This document shows, in pieces, positions 1 through 6,118 of a stretch of 9,501 nt of DNA. Both the position numbers and the translations under genes were made by a program. Numbering within the stretch: the stretch's first letter is position 1; every line of letters starts with the position of its first letter. The notes under the pieces are model-generated. The model did not search any database. It was not told the DNA's origin and saw nothing but the letters and a program-made list of their open reading frames with translations. This DNA comes from an uncultured Jeotgalicoccus sp. (GTDB lineage: Bacteria > Bacillota > Bacilli > Staphylococcales > Salinicoccaceae), in NCBI GenBank assembly GCA_947631305.1, contig CANRKV010000053.1, forward strand, positions 1 to 9,501, read 5' to 3'.

Positions 1-28
1 ATTCTTGAGAATTGGTCTTTATTTGTTT

Positions 29-473
29 GGGATACTTTTGATGCTTATTCACACCAGTCCTGTTACGTTGGGATACATATGAAATCCGCTCACGCCAGTC
101 CCGCGGCGTTGGGATACACATGAGACCCCGTCACGCTAGTCCCGAAACGTTCGGATACACATGAAATCCGGTCACGCCAATCCCGAAGCGTTGGGATACA
201 CATGAGATCCCGTCACGCCAGTCCCAAACCGTCGGGATACACATGAGACTCCGTCATGCCAGTCCCGCGGCGTTGGGATACACATGAGACCCCGTCACGC
301 CAATCCCGAACCGTTGGGATACACATGAATTCCCGTCACGCCAGTCCCAAACCGTCGGGATACACATGAGACTCCGTCATGCCAGTCCCGCGGCGTTGGG
401 ATACACATGAGACCCCGTCACGCCAGTCCCGAAGCGACGGGATACACATGAAATCCGCTCACGCCAGTCCCGC
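29..473. repeat. 41-bp tandem repeat array 1 (about 10.9 units)
   Basis: The motif GGGATAC (once CGGATAC) recurs at 29, 70, 111, 152, 193, 234, 275, 316, 357, 398 and 439, exactly 41 bp apart with no indels. A unit reads GGGATACACATGA, then a variable stretch of about six bases, then (C/G)GTCACGCC(A/G)RTCCC-like sequence, then an 8-nt stretch such as GAAGCGTT leading to the next GGGA. TCCC-N8-GGGA at each junction is a weak inverted repeat. The first unit (29-69) is degenerate, and the last (439-473) stops after TCCCGC. There are no unique spacers, so it is not a CRISPR array, and the period is not a multiple of three, so it is not coding. It ends 2 bp before the stop codon of the NERD gene. 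I do not recognise the repeat family. Confidence 0.95.
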
Positions 474-475
474 TA

Positions 476-1456
476 CTAAATATTAATAATTTTATCCTTA
501 TACCTTTGAGTATTTCTTATTTTCACTAATTCCTTATCAAAGTTGCTGTATTTTAAAGTATAGGAGGTCTGATTTCCATTCTTTAGTATATGACAATGCT
601 TTTTCAATGCATAAAAAACAGTATTTTTATTAATTTCATAGTTAAGTAAATGTAATAATGAGTGTCGCGTCATGAGTTGATTCGGAAATAGATATTTGTA
701 ATCAAACATTGCTCTTAATAAATGAGTTTCGTAACTTTCAATACTCCCGCAATCTTCACATACAAACTGAAATTGCCCTTTAAACAAATTATAACTGATA
801 CAATTTCCGCAATACAATCCGCGTTTTAACTGGGTAATATCAACCGGTTCCGGAAGTTTAGGATTGTCTACTATAGCGCTTTTTATCAACTGAACTACTT
901 CTTTAGCATTATTTCCTACTGCTTCTTGCTTAAAACTTCTAAAATATTTTTTCAAACGACTTCTCATCACTGCCTGACTCTGCATACCTTCATTATCAGA
1001 AACAAAACTGAAATCATCATTTGTAAAAATAATATTTCCATCTACTTCAAAATCCCAAGGACTTTTCTGTCGTAAATTAATTAATCTGCTCTTCCCCCTG
1101 CTTAGCTGTATAAATGGGTCACTTTCCATTTGTTTGTTATTTTTATACCAGCCGTTATTCTCATATCGGTAATCCCCATTTAAATTTTTCACCTCATTCA
1201 CGACTATTCGATTATTCATCACTATAATACTGTCATACTGGATTACCGAGTTATTTATATTCAGATAAAGATCTCTTAGCACATATAAATTTTCATGACC
1301 AACAGTATTTAATATTTCATCGTACAAACACTCACCTTCGAACCCTTTAATTAAATTTTCCATTTGGAACTTCTCATTTCTCGTAAGTTCTCTGCGTACT
1401 GAAATAGCGACATAATAAAATAAGGCAAAAGGTTTTTCACGGTAATTTAAAAACAT
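476..1456 (-). CDS. NERD-domain (nuclease-related) protein with C-terminal zinc ribbon
   Basis: This encodes a protein of about 326 residues. The N-terminal half matches the NERD family, a restriction-endonuclease-like fold: GFEGE at 38-42, QYDSIIV with Asp75, and VVNEVKN with Glu88 and Lys90. Together these give the D...ExK arrangement of PD-(D/E)XK nucleases, and IIFTND near 142-147 is also typical. The C-terminal part has a CxxC...CxxC zinc ribbon (Cys216, 219, 233, 236). A helical, winged-helix-like tail follows, so DNA or RNA binding is inferred. The reading frame extends upstream to 1552, but ATG at 1456 is chosen. It has GGAGGG (1465-1470) 8 nt upstream, and MFLNYREKP resembles the usual NERD-protein N-terminus. 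The gene is clearly more AT-rich than clpB and is flanked by two copies of the 41-bp array, which suggests acquired DNA. The substrate is unknown and nuclease activity is not shown. No terminator lies between the stop codon and array 1. Confidence 0.85.
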   Translation of the reverse strand: MFLNYREKPFALFYYVAISVRRELTRNEKFQMENLIKGFEGECLYDEILNTVGHENLYVLRDLYLNINNSVIQYDSIIVMNNRIVVNEVKNLNGDYRYENNGWYKNNKQMESDPFIQLSRGKSRLINLRQKSPWDFEVDGNIIFTNDDFSFVSDNEGMQSQAVMRSRLKKYFRSFKQEAVGNNAKEVVQLIKSAIVDNPKLPEPVDITQLKRGLYCGNCISYNLFKGQFQFVCEDCGSIESYETHLLRAMFDYKYLFPNQLMTRHSLLHLLNYEINKNTVFYALKKHCHILKNGNQTSYTLKYSNFDKELVKIRNTQRYKDKIINI

Positions 1457-1464
1457 TATATTTT

Positions 1465-1517
1465 CCCTCCTATAAAAAAGTCTTCTTACCCTATATATAC
1501 GTGAAAACCGTGTTTTC
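1465..1517 (-). promoter_or_regulatory. NERD gene 5' region: RBS, -10-like box and inverted repeat
   Basis: On the minus strand a strong ribosome binding site GGAGGG (1465-1470) lies 8 nt before the ATG. A TATATA-type -10 candidate lies at 1492-1499, without a convincing -35. Just upstream, 1503-1517 is a perfect dyad, GAAAAC-ACG-GTTTTC as read on the minus strand, 6-bp arms around 3 bp. It would sit between the -10 and -35 positions, where a repressor operator is often found. The RBS is firm; the promoter and operator are inference. Confidence 0.5.
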
Positions 1518-1651
1518 CTTTTAAAAAAGTCATGTCTAATCAATTTCCGCAAAACTGGTTAACTTATTACACAAACTCCCATACTTTTGTAAATATATGT
1601 ATTGCCATATTTTATGATTTGCATATATTTAATCAGAAAAATAAGGTATAT

Positions 1652-1681
1652 TTGAATTTTATGCTTGTAATTTTCTATAGT
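1652..1681 (+). promoter_or_regulatory. candidate sigma-A promoter pointing into array 2
   Basis: TTGAAT (1652-1657) and TATAGT (1676-1681) are separated by 18 bp on the plus strand. Transcription would begin near 1688, 10 bp before array 2, run through its units and meet the hairpin at 2001-2040. No plus-strand gene follows, so any product would be a short repeat RNA of about 350 nt. The surrounding 1518-1697 is very AT-rich, where such hexamers arise easily, and I see no credible gene in it. Confidence 0.35.
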
Positions 1682-1697
1682 AAATTGGTTATTTACT

Positions 1698-1978
1698 CAG
1701 ATACATATGAGACTTGATCACGCCAGTCCCGAAGCGTTGGGATACACATGAAACTCGGTCACGCCAATCCCGAACCGTTGGGATACACATGAAACTCGGT
1801 CACGCCAATCCCGAAGCGTTGGGATACACATGAGATCCCGTCACGCCAATCCCGAAGCGTTGGGATACACATGAAACCCGGTCACGTCAGTCCTGAACCG
1901 TTGGGATACACATGAAACCCGGTCACGCCAGTCCCGAAGCATTGGGATACACATGAGATCCCGTCACGTCAGTCCCGC
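1698..1978. repeat. 41-bp tandem repeat array 2 (about 6.9 units)
   Basis: This is the same repeat and orientation as array 1. GGGATAC recurs at 1739, 1780, 1821, 1862, 1903 and 1944, exactly 41 bp apart. A degenerate first unit begins at 1698 (CAGATAC). The last unit stops after TCCCGC at 1978, 34 bases past its first G, which is exactly the end point of the last unit of array 1. Array 2 is not in 41-bp phase with array 1. It lies between the promoter side of the NERD gene and the clpB terminator. No coding frame or unique spacer is present. Confidence 0.95.
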
Positions 1979-2000
1979 ACACAAACAGTCAAAAAAACCA

Positions 2001-2040
2001 TAAAAAGACACCCGAAACAAAAGTTTCGGGTGTCTTTTTA
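2001..2040 (-). terminator. rho-independent terminator of clpB, palindromic
   Basis: A perfect 18-bp stem (2001-2018 with 2023-2040) encloses an AAAA loop. The arms carry GACACCCGAAAC and its complement, flanked by A and T tracts. On the minus strand the stem is followed by T-rich sequence (complement of 1991-1999), so it terminates clpB 16 bp after its stop codon. The arm on the plus strand also ends in TTTTT, so it could stop transcription coming out of array 2. Confidence 0.93.
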
Positions 2041-2055
2041 CATCACATCACTATA

Positions 2056-4647
2056 CTATTCTATTTCAAATACCAGTTCATCATCGACATAGTCTGCTTT
2101 AATATGCAGTCCTTCCGTCATATCTGCTGCAATGAGTTTTCTTGCCAGCGGTGTTTCGATATGTTTTTGAATGAAACGTTTCAGCGGACGCGCACCGAAT
2201 TGCGGTTCGTATGCACTTTCTGCGACCCAGTTCTTAACATTTTCTGTGACTTCAAGCGACATATGCTGTGATTCGAGACGTCTGTATAAATCTAACAGCA
2301 GACGTTCGACGATTGCGCCCATATTTTTCTGTGTTAACGGGCTGAACATAACGATATCATCCATACGGTTAATAATTTCAGGCTTAAAGTACTGATGTAC
2401 TTCGCTCATTACTATATCTCTTGTTTCATCATTCAGCTCACCGTCGACAACTACTGTGTCCAGGAGATGCTGAGAACCAATGTTTGATGTCATAATTATA
2501 ATTGTATTTTTAAAGTTGACGCTGCGTCCTTTGGAGTCTGTCAAACGGCCTTCATCCAGCAGCTGAAGTAAAATATTAAACACATCCGAGTGCGCTTTTT
2601 CTACTTCATCCATTAAGATAACTGAATACGGCTGACGGCGAACGGCTTCTGTTAACTGTCCACCCTCTTCGTGTCCGACATATCCCGGCGGTGCACCGAT
2701 TAATCTCGAAACTGAATGTTTCTCCATATACTCACTCATATCGATGCGGATCATATGTTTTTCTGAATCGAACATTGTTGCAGCCAACGCTTTCGCAAGT
2801 TCTGTTTTCCCGACACCTGTCGGTCCTAAAAACAGGAAACTCCCGATTGGTCTGTCCGGGTCTTTAATCCCTGCGCGTGCTCTGATTACTGCGTCAGCAA
2901 CGAGATCCACCGCTTCATCCTGGCCGACGACACGTTCGTGAAGTATATCTGACAGTTTAAGCAGTTTGTCTTTTTCAGTCTCGACGAGTTTAGTGACCGG
3001 AATGCCTGTCCACTGGCTGACGATAAAGCCAATTTCATCTTCAGTCACAACTTCTCTGATGATACGGCCTTCCCCTGCGGATGCTTCTTCCATAGCCGCT
3101 TCGTATTCACTAAGCTCTTTTTCAAGCTGCGGCAGTTTGCCGTGGCGCAGTTCGGCTGCACGTTCAAGCTCGTAATTATTTTCCGCTTCTTCTAACTCCT
3201 GACGTGCTTTATCAACTTCGGCACGTTTGTCGTTAACTCTCTTAATTTGTTCTTTTTCTTTTTCCACTTTGTTCTGCAGTGTTTTCTGCTCTTCTTTAAT
3301 ATCACCGAGCTCTGTCTGCAGTTCTGTCAGACGGTTTGCCGACACTGTATCTTTTTCGCCTTTAAGTGCCTGCTCTTCAATTTCAAGCTGCATCACACGG
3401 CGGTTAATCTGATCCAGTTCAGTCGGGTTGGAACCCATTTCAGTACGGATTGTCGCACTCGCCTGGTCCATCAGGTCAATCGCTTTATCCGGTAAAAAGC
3501 GGTCTGTAATATAGCGGTCTGACAGTTCTGCCGCTGCGACGAGCGCGCGGTCTGTAATTCTTACACCGTGGTGGACTTCATAGCGTTCTTTCAATCCGCG
3601 TAGAATTGAAATTGTATCTTCAACATCGGGCTCAGGCACCTGAACTTTTTGGAAACGTCTTTCCAGTGCAGAGTCTTTTTCGATATATTCACGGTACTCA
3701 TTAATCGTTGTTGCACCGATACAGTGAAGCTCGCCTCTTGCCAGCATCGGCTTCAGCATATTTCCTGCATCCATCGCTCCGTCTGTTTTACCGGCACCGA
3801 CCAGCATATGAATTTCATCGATAAAGAGAATAATTCTGCCGTCTGAGTCCTTCACTTCTTTTAATACTGCTTTCAGTCTTTCTTCAAACTCTCCGCGGTA
3901 TTTTGCACCCGCCACGAGCGATGTTAAATCGAGTTCAAATACTGTTTTGTCGAGCAGGCTTTCAGGCACGTCTTTACGGACGATACGCTGTGCGAGTCCT
4001 TCGACAATTGCTGTTTTACCAACACCCGGCTCTCCGATCAGGACCGGGTTATTTTTACGTTTACGGCTTAAAATACGAATCGTATCACGGATTTCTTCAT
4101 CGCGTCCGATAACCGGGTCAACATTGCCGTTTCTCACTTCTTCGACAAGGTCTCGCCCATATTTTTCAAGTACTTCATATTGATTTTCAGGATTTTGTGT
4201 CGTCACATGATTTCCTCCTCTTATTTTTTTCACAATTTCTTTAATAATTTCATCTTTATTACCCACTGCTTCTTTTAGTATGCTGTCCTCTTCAAGAGCA
4301 GCAAGCAGTATGTGTTCCTGCGAGATAAATGTATCTTCCATCTCTGTCATTTTCTTTTCCGCATTATTGTATAATCGCGAAAAACCGTTCGACATATATA
4401 CGCCGTATTCAACGCTGTCCCCGGTTACTGCATTATAGGTTTTTAATTTTCTGTCGTATTCTTCAATGATTTCTTCAGCGTTAATGTTTGCCCTTGTCAG
4501 TATATCGGATGCCATGCTTTCATCTGCTGTCAGCATAGCTTTTAATACTGCTTCCAATTCAATGGACTGCAGTTTCAGCCCAACCGCTTCCTGCTGTGCG
4601 CGTTCGATAATGTTCTGTACTTTCAAAGTCATTTTATTAATATCCAA
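2056..4647 (-). CDS. clpB: ATP-dependent disaggregase ClpB
   Basis: This cytoplasmic Hsp100 chaperone threads aggregated proteins through a hexameric ring, working with DnaK. At 863 residues it is the usual length for staphylococcal ClpB and shows all domains. The N-terminal Clp repeats occupy about 1-145. The first AAA+ module has GEPGVGKT (205-212), ILFIDE (273-278), pore-loop KYRGEF around Tyr250 and arginine finger region LERRF (328-332). A coiled-coil middle domain lies at about 405-530. The second AAA+ module has GPTGVGKT (608-615), VILMDE (676-681), pore-loop GYVGHE around Tyr656 and sensor-2 GAR (818-820). The start is TTG at 4647: GAGGTG lies 7 nt upstream, whereas the first ATG (five codons later) is too far from it. 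A CtsR operator overlaps the transcription start. No defects are seen. Confidence 0.98.
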   Translation of the reverse strand: MDINKMTLKVQNIIERAQQEAVGLKLQSIELEAVLKAMLTADESMASDILTRANINAEEIIEEYDRKLKTYNAVTGDSVEYGVYMSNGFSRLYNNAEKKMTEMEDTFISQEHILLAALEEDSILKEAVGNKDEIIKEIVKKIRGGNHVTTQNPENQYEVLEKYGRDLVEEVRNGNVDPVIGRDEEIRDTIRILSRKRKNNPVLIGEPGVGKTAIVEGLAQRIVRKDVPESLLDKTVFELDLTSLVAGAKYRGEFEERLKAVLKEVKDSDGRIILFIDEIHMLVGAGKTDGAMDAGNMLKPMLARGELHCIGATTINEYREYIEKDSALERRFQKVQVPEPDVEDTISILRGLKERYEVHHGVRITDRALVAAAELSDRYITDRFLPDKAIDLMDQASATIRTEMGSNPTELDQINRRVMQLEIEEQALKGEKDTVSANRLTELQTELGDIKEEQKTLQNKVEKEKEQIKRVNDKRAEVDKARQELEEAENNYELERAAELRHGKLPQLEKELSEYEAAMEEASAGEGRIIREVVTEDEIGFIVSQWTGIPVTKLVETEKDKLLKLSDILHERVVGQDEAVDLVADAVIRARAGIKDPDRPIGSFLFLGPTGVGKTELAKALAATMFDSEKHMIRIDMSEYMEKHSVSRLIGAPPGYVGHEEGGQLTEAVRRQPYSVILMDEVEKAHSDVFNILLQLLDEGRLTDSKGRSVNFKNTIIIMTSNIGSQHLLDTVVVDGELNDETRDIVMSEVHQYFKPEIINRMDDIVMFSPLTQKNMGAIVERLLLDLYRRLESQHMSLEVTENVKNWVAESAYEPQFGARPLKRFIQKHIETPLARKLIAADMTEGLHIKADYVDDELVFEIE

Positions 4648-4689
4648 TTTACTTCACCTCAGTTAAGTAAAATTTAGGTCTGAAAGATG

Positions 4690-4706
4690 TTTGACCTTTT
4701 TTGACC
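4690..4706 (-). promoter_or_regulatory. CtsR operator of clpB
   Basis: On the minus strand this is GGTCAAA-AAA-GGTCAAA, a perfect direct heptad repeat with 3-bp spacing. It matches the known CtsR consensus of low-GC Gram-positive bacteria. It begins about 8 bp downstream of the -10 box and so covers the predicted transcription start, where CtsR binding blocks transcription until heat or protein stress. No CIRCE (HrcA) element is visible nearby. Confidence 0.95.
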
Positions 4707-4714
4707 TTAATTTA

Positions 4715-4742
4715 ATTATACGCTTTTTCTTCTTTAAATCAA
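4715..4742 (-). promoter_or_regulatory. sigma-A promoter of clpB
   Basis: The minus strand carries TTGATT (4737-4742), a 16-bp spacer and a consensus TATAAT (4715-4720). Transcription would start near 4708, immediately at the CtsR box, leaving a leader of about 60 nt. Confidence 0.8.
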
Positions 4743-4811
4743 GTAATTAATAGCAATATTGAGCAATTTATCATATATTTATTGATGGGTATTTAAGGAG
4801 GAATTTTAAAA

Positions 4812-5636
4812 TTGGATATCATCACAATTATTAAATATGTATTTTTAGGATTAGTTCAAGGTATCACTGAACCAATTCCCGTATCATCCAGCGGTCACCT
4901 TGTAATCGCACGTGAGCTTTTCGGCATAGAAGCTCAGGGGCTGTCTTTTGAAATATTTTTAAACACAGCTTCACTCATTGCAATTCTGATAGTCTACAGA
5001 AAAGATATCATCAGTATCATCCAGAATTTATGGAGATTTGTTTTTAATGGTGCAAGAGATAACGATGCAGTTACCGATTTTAAATATACAATTTGTCTTA
5101 TAATCGCTACTATCCCGGTCGGTGTTGCAGGTTTATTATTAAAAGACATTATCGGCGAGAACATCTCCGTTGGGTTTGTGGGTCTTATGCTTCTTGTTAC
5201 CGGTCTTGCTCTTTTATTCATTAAAAATAAACGCGGCGTTAAACGCGACGGTGACCTTACTGTAAAAGATTCAATTATTGTCGGTATTGCCCAGTGCATG
5301 GCACTGACACCCGGCATCAGCCGCAGCGGCGCTTCAATTGTCGGTGCACTTGCTGTCGGATTAAGTCAGAAAAATGCGCTGCGTTTCGCTTTCCTGTTAT
5401 ATATTCCAGTATCTGTCGGTACTGCAATGATTTCAGTTGGAGACATTGTTAATGATCCAAACATGGGTACTCTATGGCTTGCATATCTGCTTGCATTTAT
5501 CGTAACGATTATTGCGACGTACTTTGCAGTTAAATGGCTGCAGAATGTTATGGAACGCGGCAATCTGATTATTTTTGTCTATTACTGTTTTGCACTTGGT
5601 GCATTTTCAATACTCTACCAGTTTATCTGGGCATAA
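4812..5636 (+). CDS. uppP: Undecaprenyl-diphosphate phosphatase (UppP/BacA family)
   Basis: This integral membrane enzyme removes a phosphate from undecaprenyl diphosphate to regenerate the lipid carrier for peptidoglycan and teichoic acid synthesis; overexpression gives bacitracin resistance in other species. At 274 residues it has family length and several hydrophobic helices. The active-site segments are QGITEPIPVSSSGH at 16-29, with the QxxxE form of the (E/Q)xxxE motif, and PGISRSGAS at 167-175 with Arg171. The start is TTG at 4812, 10 nt after GGAGG (4797-4801); no in-frame ATG gives a better fit. The gene is divergent from clpB. The 4745-4796 gap has a TATATT at 4774 but no clear -35, so I call no promoter. 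The EPIPVSSSGH form differs from the EFxPVSSTGH type I recall in S. aureus UppP, so this may be a second BacA subfamily. Confidence 0.93.
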   Translation: MDIITIIKYVFLGLVQGITEPIPVSSSGHLVIARELFGIEAQGLSFEIFLNTASLIAILIVYRKDIISIIQNLWRFVFNGARDNDAVTDFKYTICLIIATIPVGVAGLLLKDIIGENISVGFVGLMLLVTGLALLFIKNKRGVKRDGDLTVKDSIIVGIAQCMALTPGISRSGASIVGALAVGLSQKNALRFAFLLYIPVSVGTAMISVGDIVNDPNMGTLWLAYLLAFIVTIIATYFAVKWLQNVMERGNLIIFVYYCFALGAFSILYQFIWA

Positions 5637-5670
5637 AAAAACCCGCGAAGAAAATTCTTCGCGGGTTTTT
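5637..5670. terminator. bidirectional terminator shared by uppP and the DUF59 gene
   Basis: A perfect palindrome, AAAAACCCGCGAAGAA against its complement, with two central bases (5653-5654), starts immediately after the uppP stop codon. T tracts on both strands let it terminate uppP rightward and the convergent DUF59 gene leftward, whose stop is at 5687. Confidence 0.95.
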
Positions 5671-5686
5671 CGCTGCTAAAGTAAAT

Positions 5687-5995
5687 TTAGCTGACACCTA
5701 ATGCGATTTTCGCATAGCGGGTCATTTTGTCTTTATCCCATGGCGGGTTCCAGACGATTGCAATTTGTACATCTTTAACTTCAGGCAGTTCTAACAGAGA
5801 ATGTTCTACCTGTCCCATGATTTGCGGCCCCATTGGGCAGCCCATCGATGTTAAAGTCATTTCTACTCCTGCGTTTCCTTCGTCGTCGAGGTTTACACCG
5901 TAAACTAAACCAAGGTTCACTATATCTATACCAAGTTCGGGGTCAATAACGTTTTCCAACGCACCGTACATGCTCTCTTCCATTGCTTTATCCAA
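5687..5995 (-). CDS. sufT: DUF59/MIP18-family Fe-S maturation protein, SufT-like
   Basis: This is a small cytoplasmic protein of about 102 residues spanning a single DUF59 domain. The S. aureus DUF59 protein SufT assists maturation of iron-sulfur proteins under high demand, and the related PaaD and MIP18 act in metal-centre assembly. Visible motifs are DPELGIDIVNLGLVY (18-32), TSMGCPM (49-55) with the conserved Cys53, and WNPPWDKDKMT (82-92). The frame opens at GTG 6004, but that codon overlaps the Shine-Dalgarno AAGGAG. TTG at 5995, 8 nt after AAGGAG, is the better start; ATG at 5983 is too distant. The gene is a single minus-strand unit between uppP, with which it shares a terminator, and the divergent HAD operon. 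The family is certain; assignment as SufT rather than another DUF59 paralogue is by similarity and likely synteny. Confidence 0.85.
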   Translation of the reverse strand: MDKAMEESMYGALENVIDPELGIDIVNLGLVYGVNLDDEGNAGVEMTLTSMGCPMGPQIMGQVEHSLLELPEVKDVQIAIVWNPPWDKDKMTRYAKIALGVS

Positions 5996-6064
5996 ACTAA
6001 TCACTCCTTACTGTAGTGTATATATCATAACTATAACAAAAATTATACATTCAATAAATATAAA

Positions 6065-6073
6065 TGCTATTAT
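6065..6073 (+). promoter_or_regulatory. candidate extended -10 for the HAD-degV-cdr operon
   Basis: TGC followed by TATTAT (6068-6073) forms an extended -10 (TGnTATTAT), about 45 bp before the HAD start codon. No good -35 is seen at the usual distance. The rest of the divergent gap (6005-6105) is AT-rich. A TTGAAT with 19-bp spacing to TATGAT on the minus strand could serve the DUF59 gene but is weak. Confidence 0.35.
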
Positions 6074-6118
6074 TAAGTAGAAACATTTTAATTTAAACAT
6101 AGATAAAGGGAGATTTAT

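Noticed and set aside
29..473. CRISPR array
   Set aside because: The whole 41-bp unit is conserved, with no unique spacers between repeats, and no cas gene is present.
1457..1552. Longer NERD protein starting at 1552
   Set aside because: The extra 32 residues have no Shine-Dalgarno and are basic low-quality sequence; a strong GGAGGG precedes the ATG at 1456.
474..1697. Insertion sequence or transposon carrying the NERD gene
   Set aside because: No transposase, no terminal inverted repeats and only a 4-bp TACT match at both edges, which is not significant.
1532..1717. Plus-strand 61-residue reading frame upstream of the NERD gene
   Set aside because: It has no ribosome binding site, AT-rich low-complexity composition, overlap with the NERD promoter region, and runs into the repeat array.
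29..1978. Plasmid-type iterons or a replication origin
   Set aside because: Units are much longer than usual iterons, no replication initiator gene or DnaA boxes are seen, and the surroundings are chromosomal housekeeping genes.
5996..6004. GTG start for the DUF59 gene at 6004
   Set aside because: The GTG overlaps the only Shine-Dalgarno (AAGGAG), so it cannot be served by it; TTG at 5995 has correct spacing.
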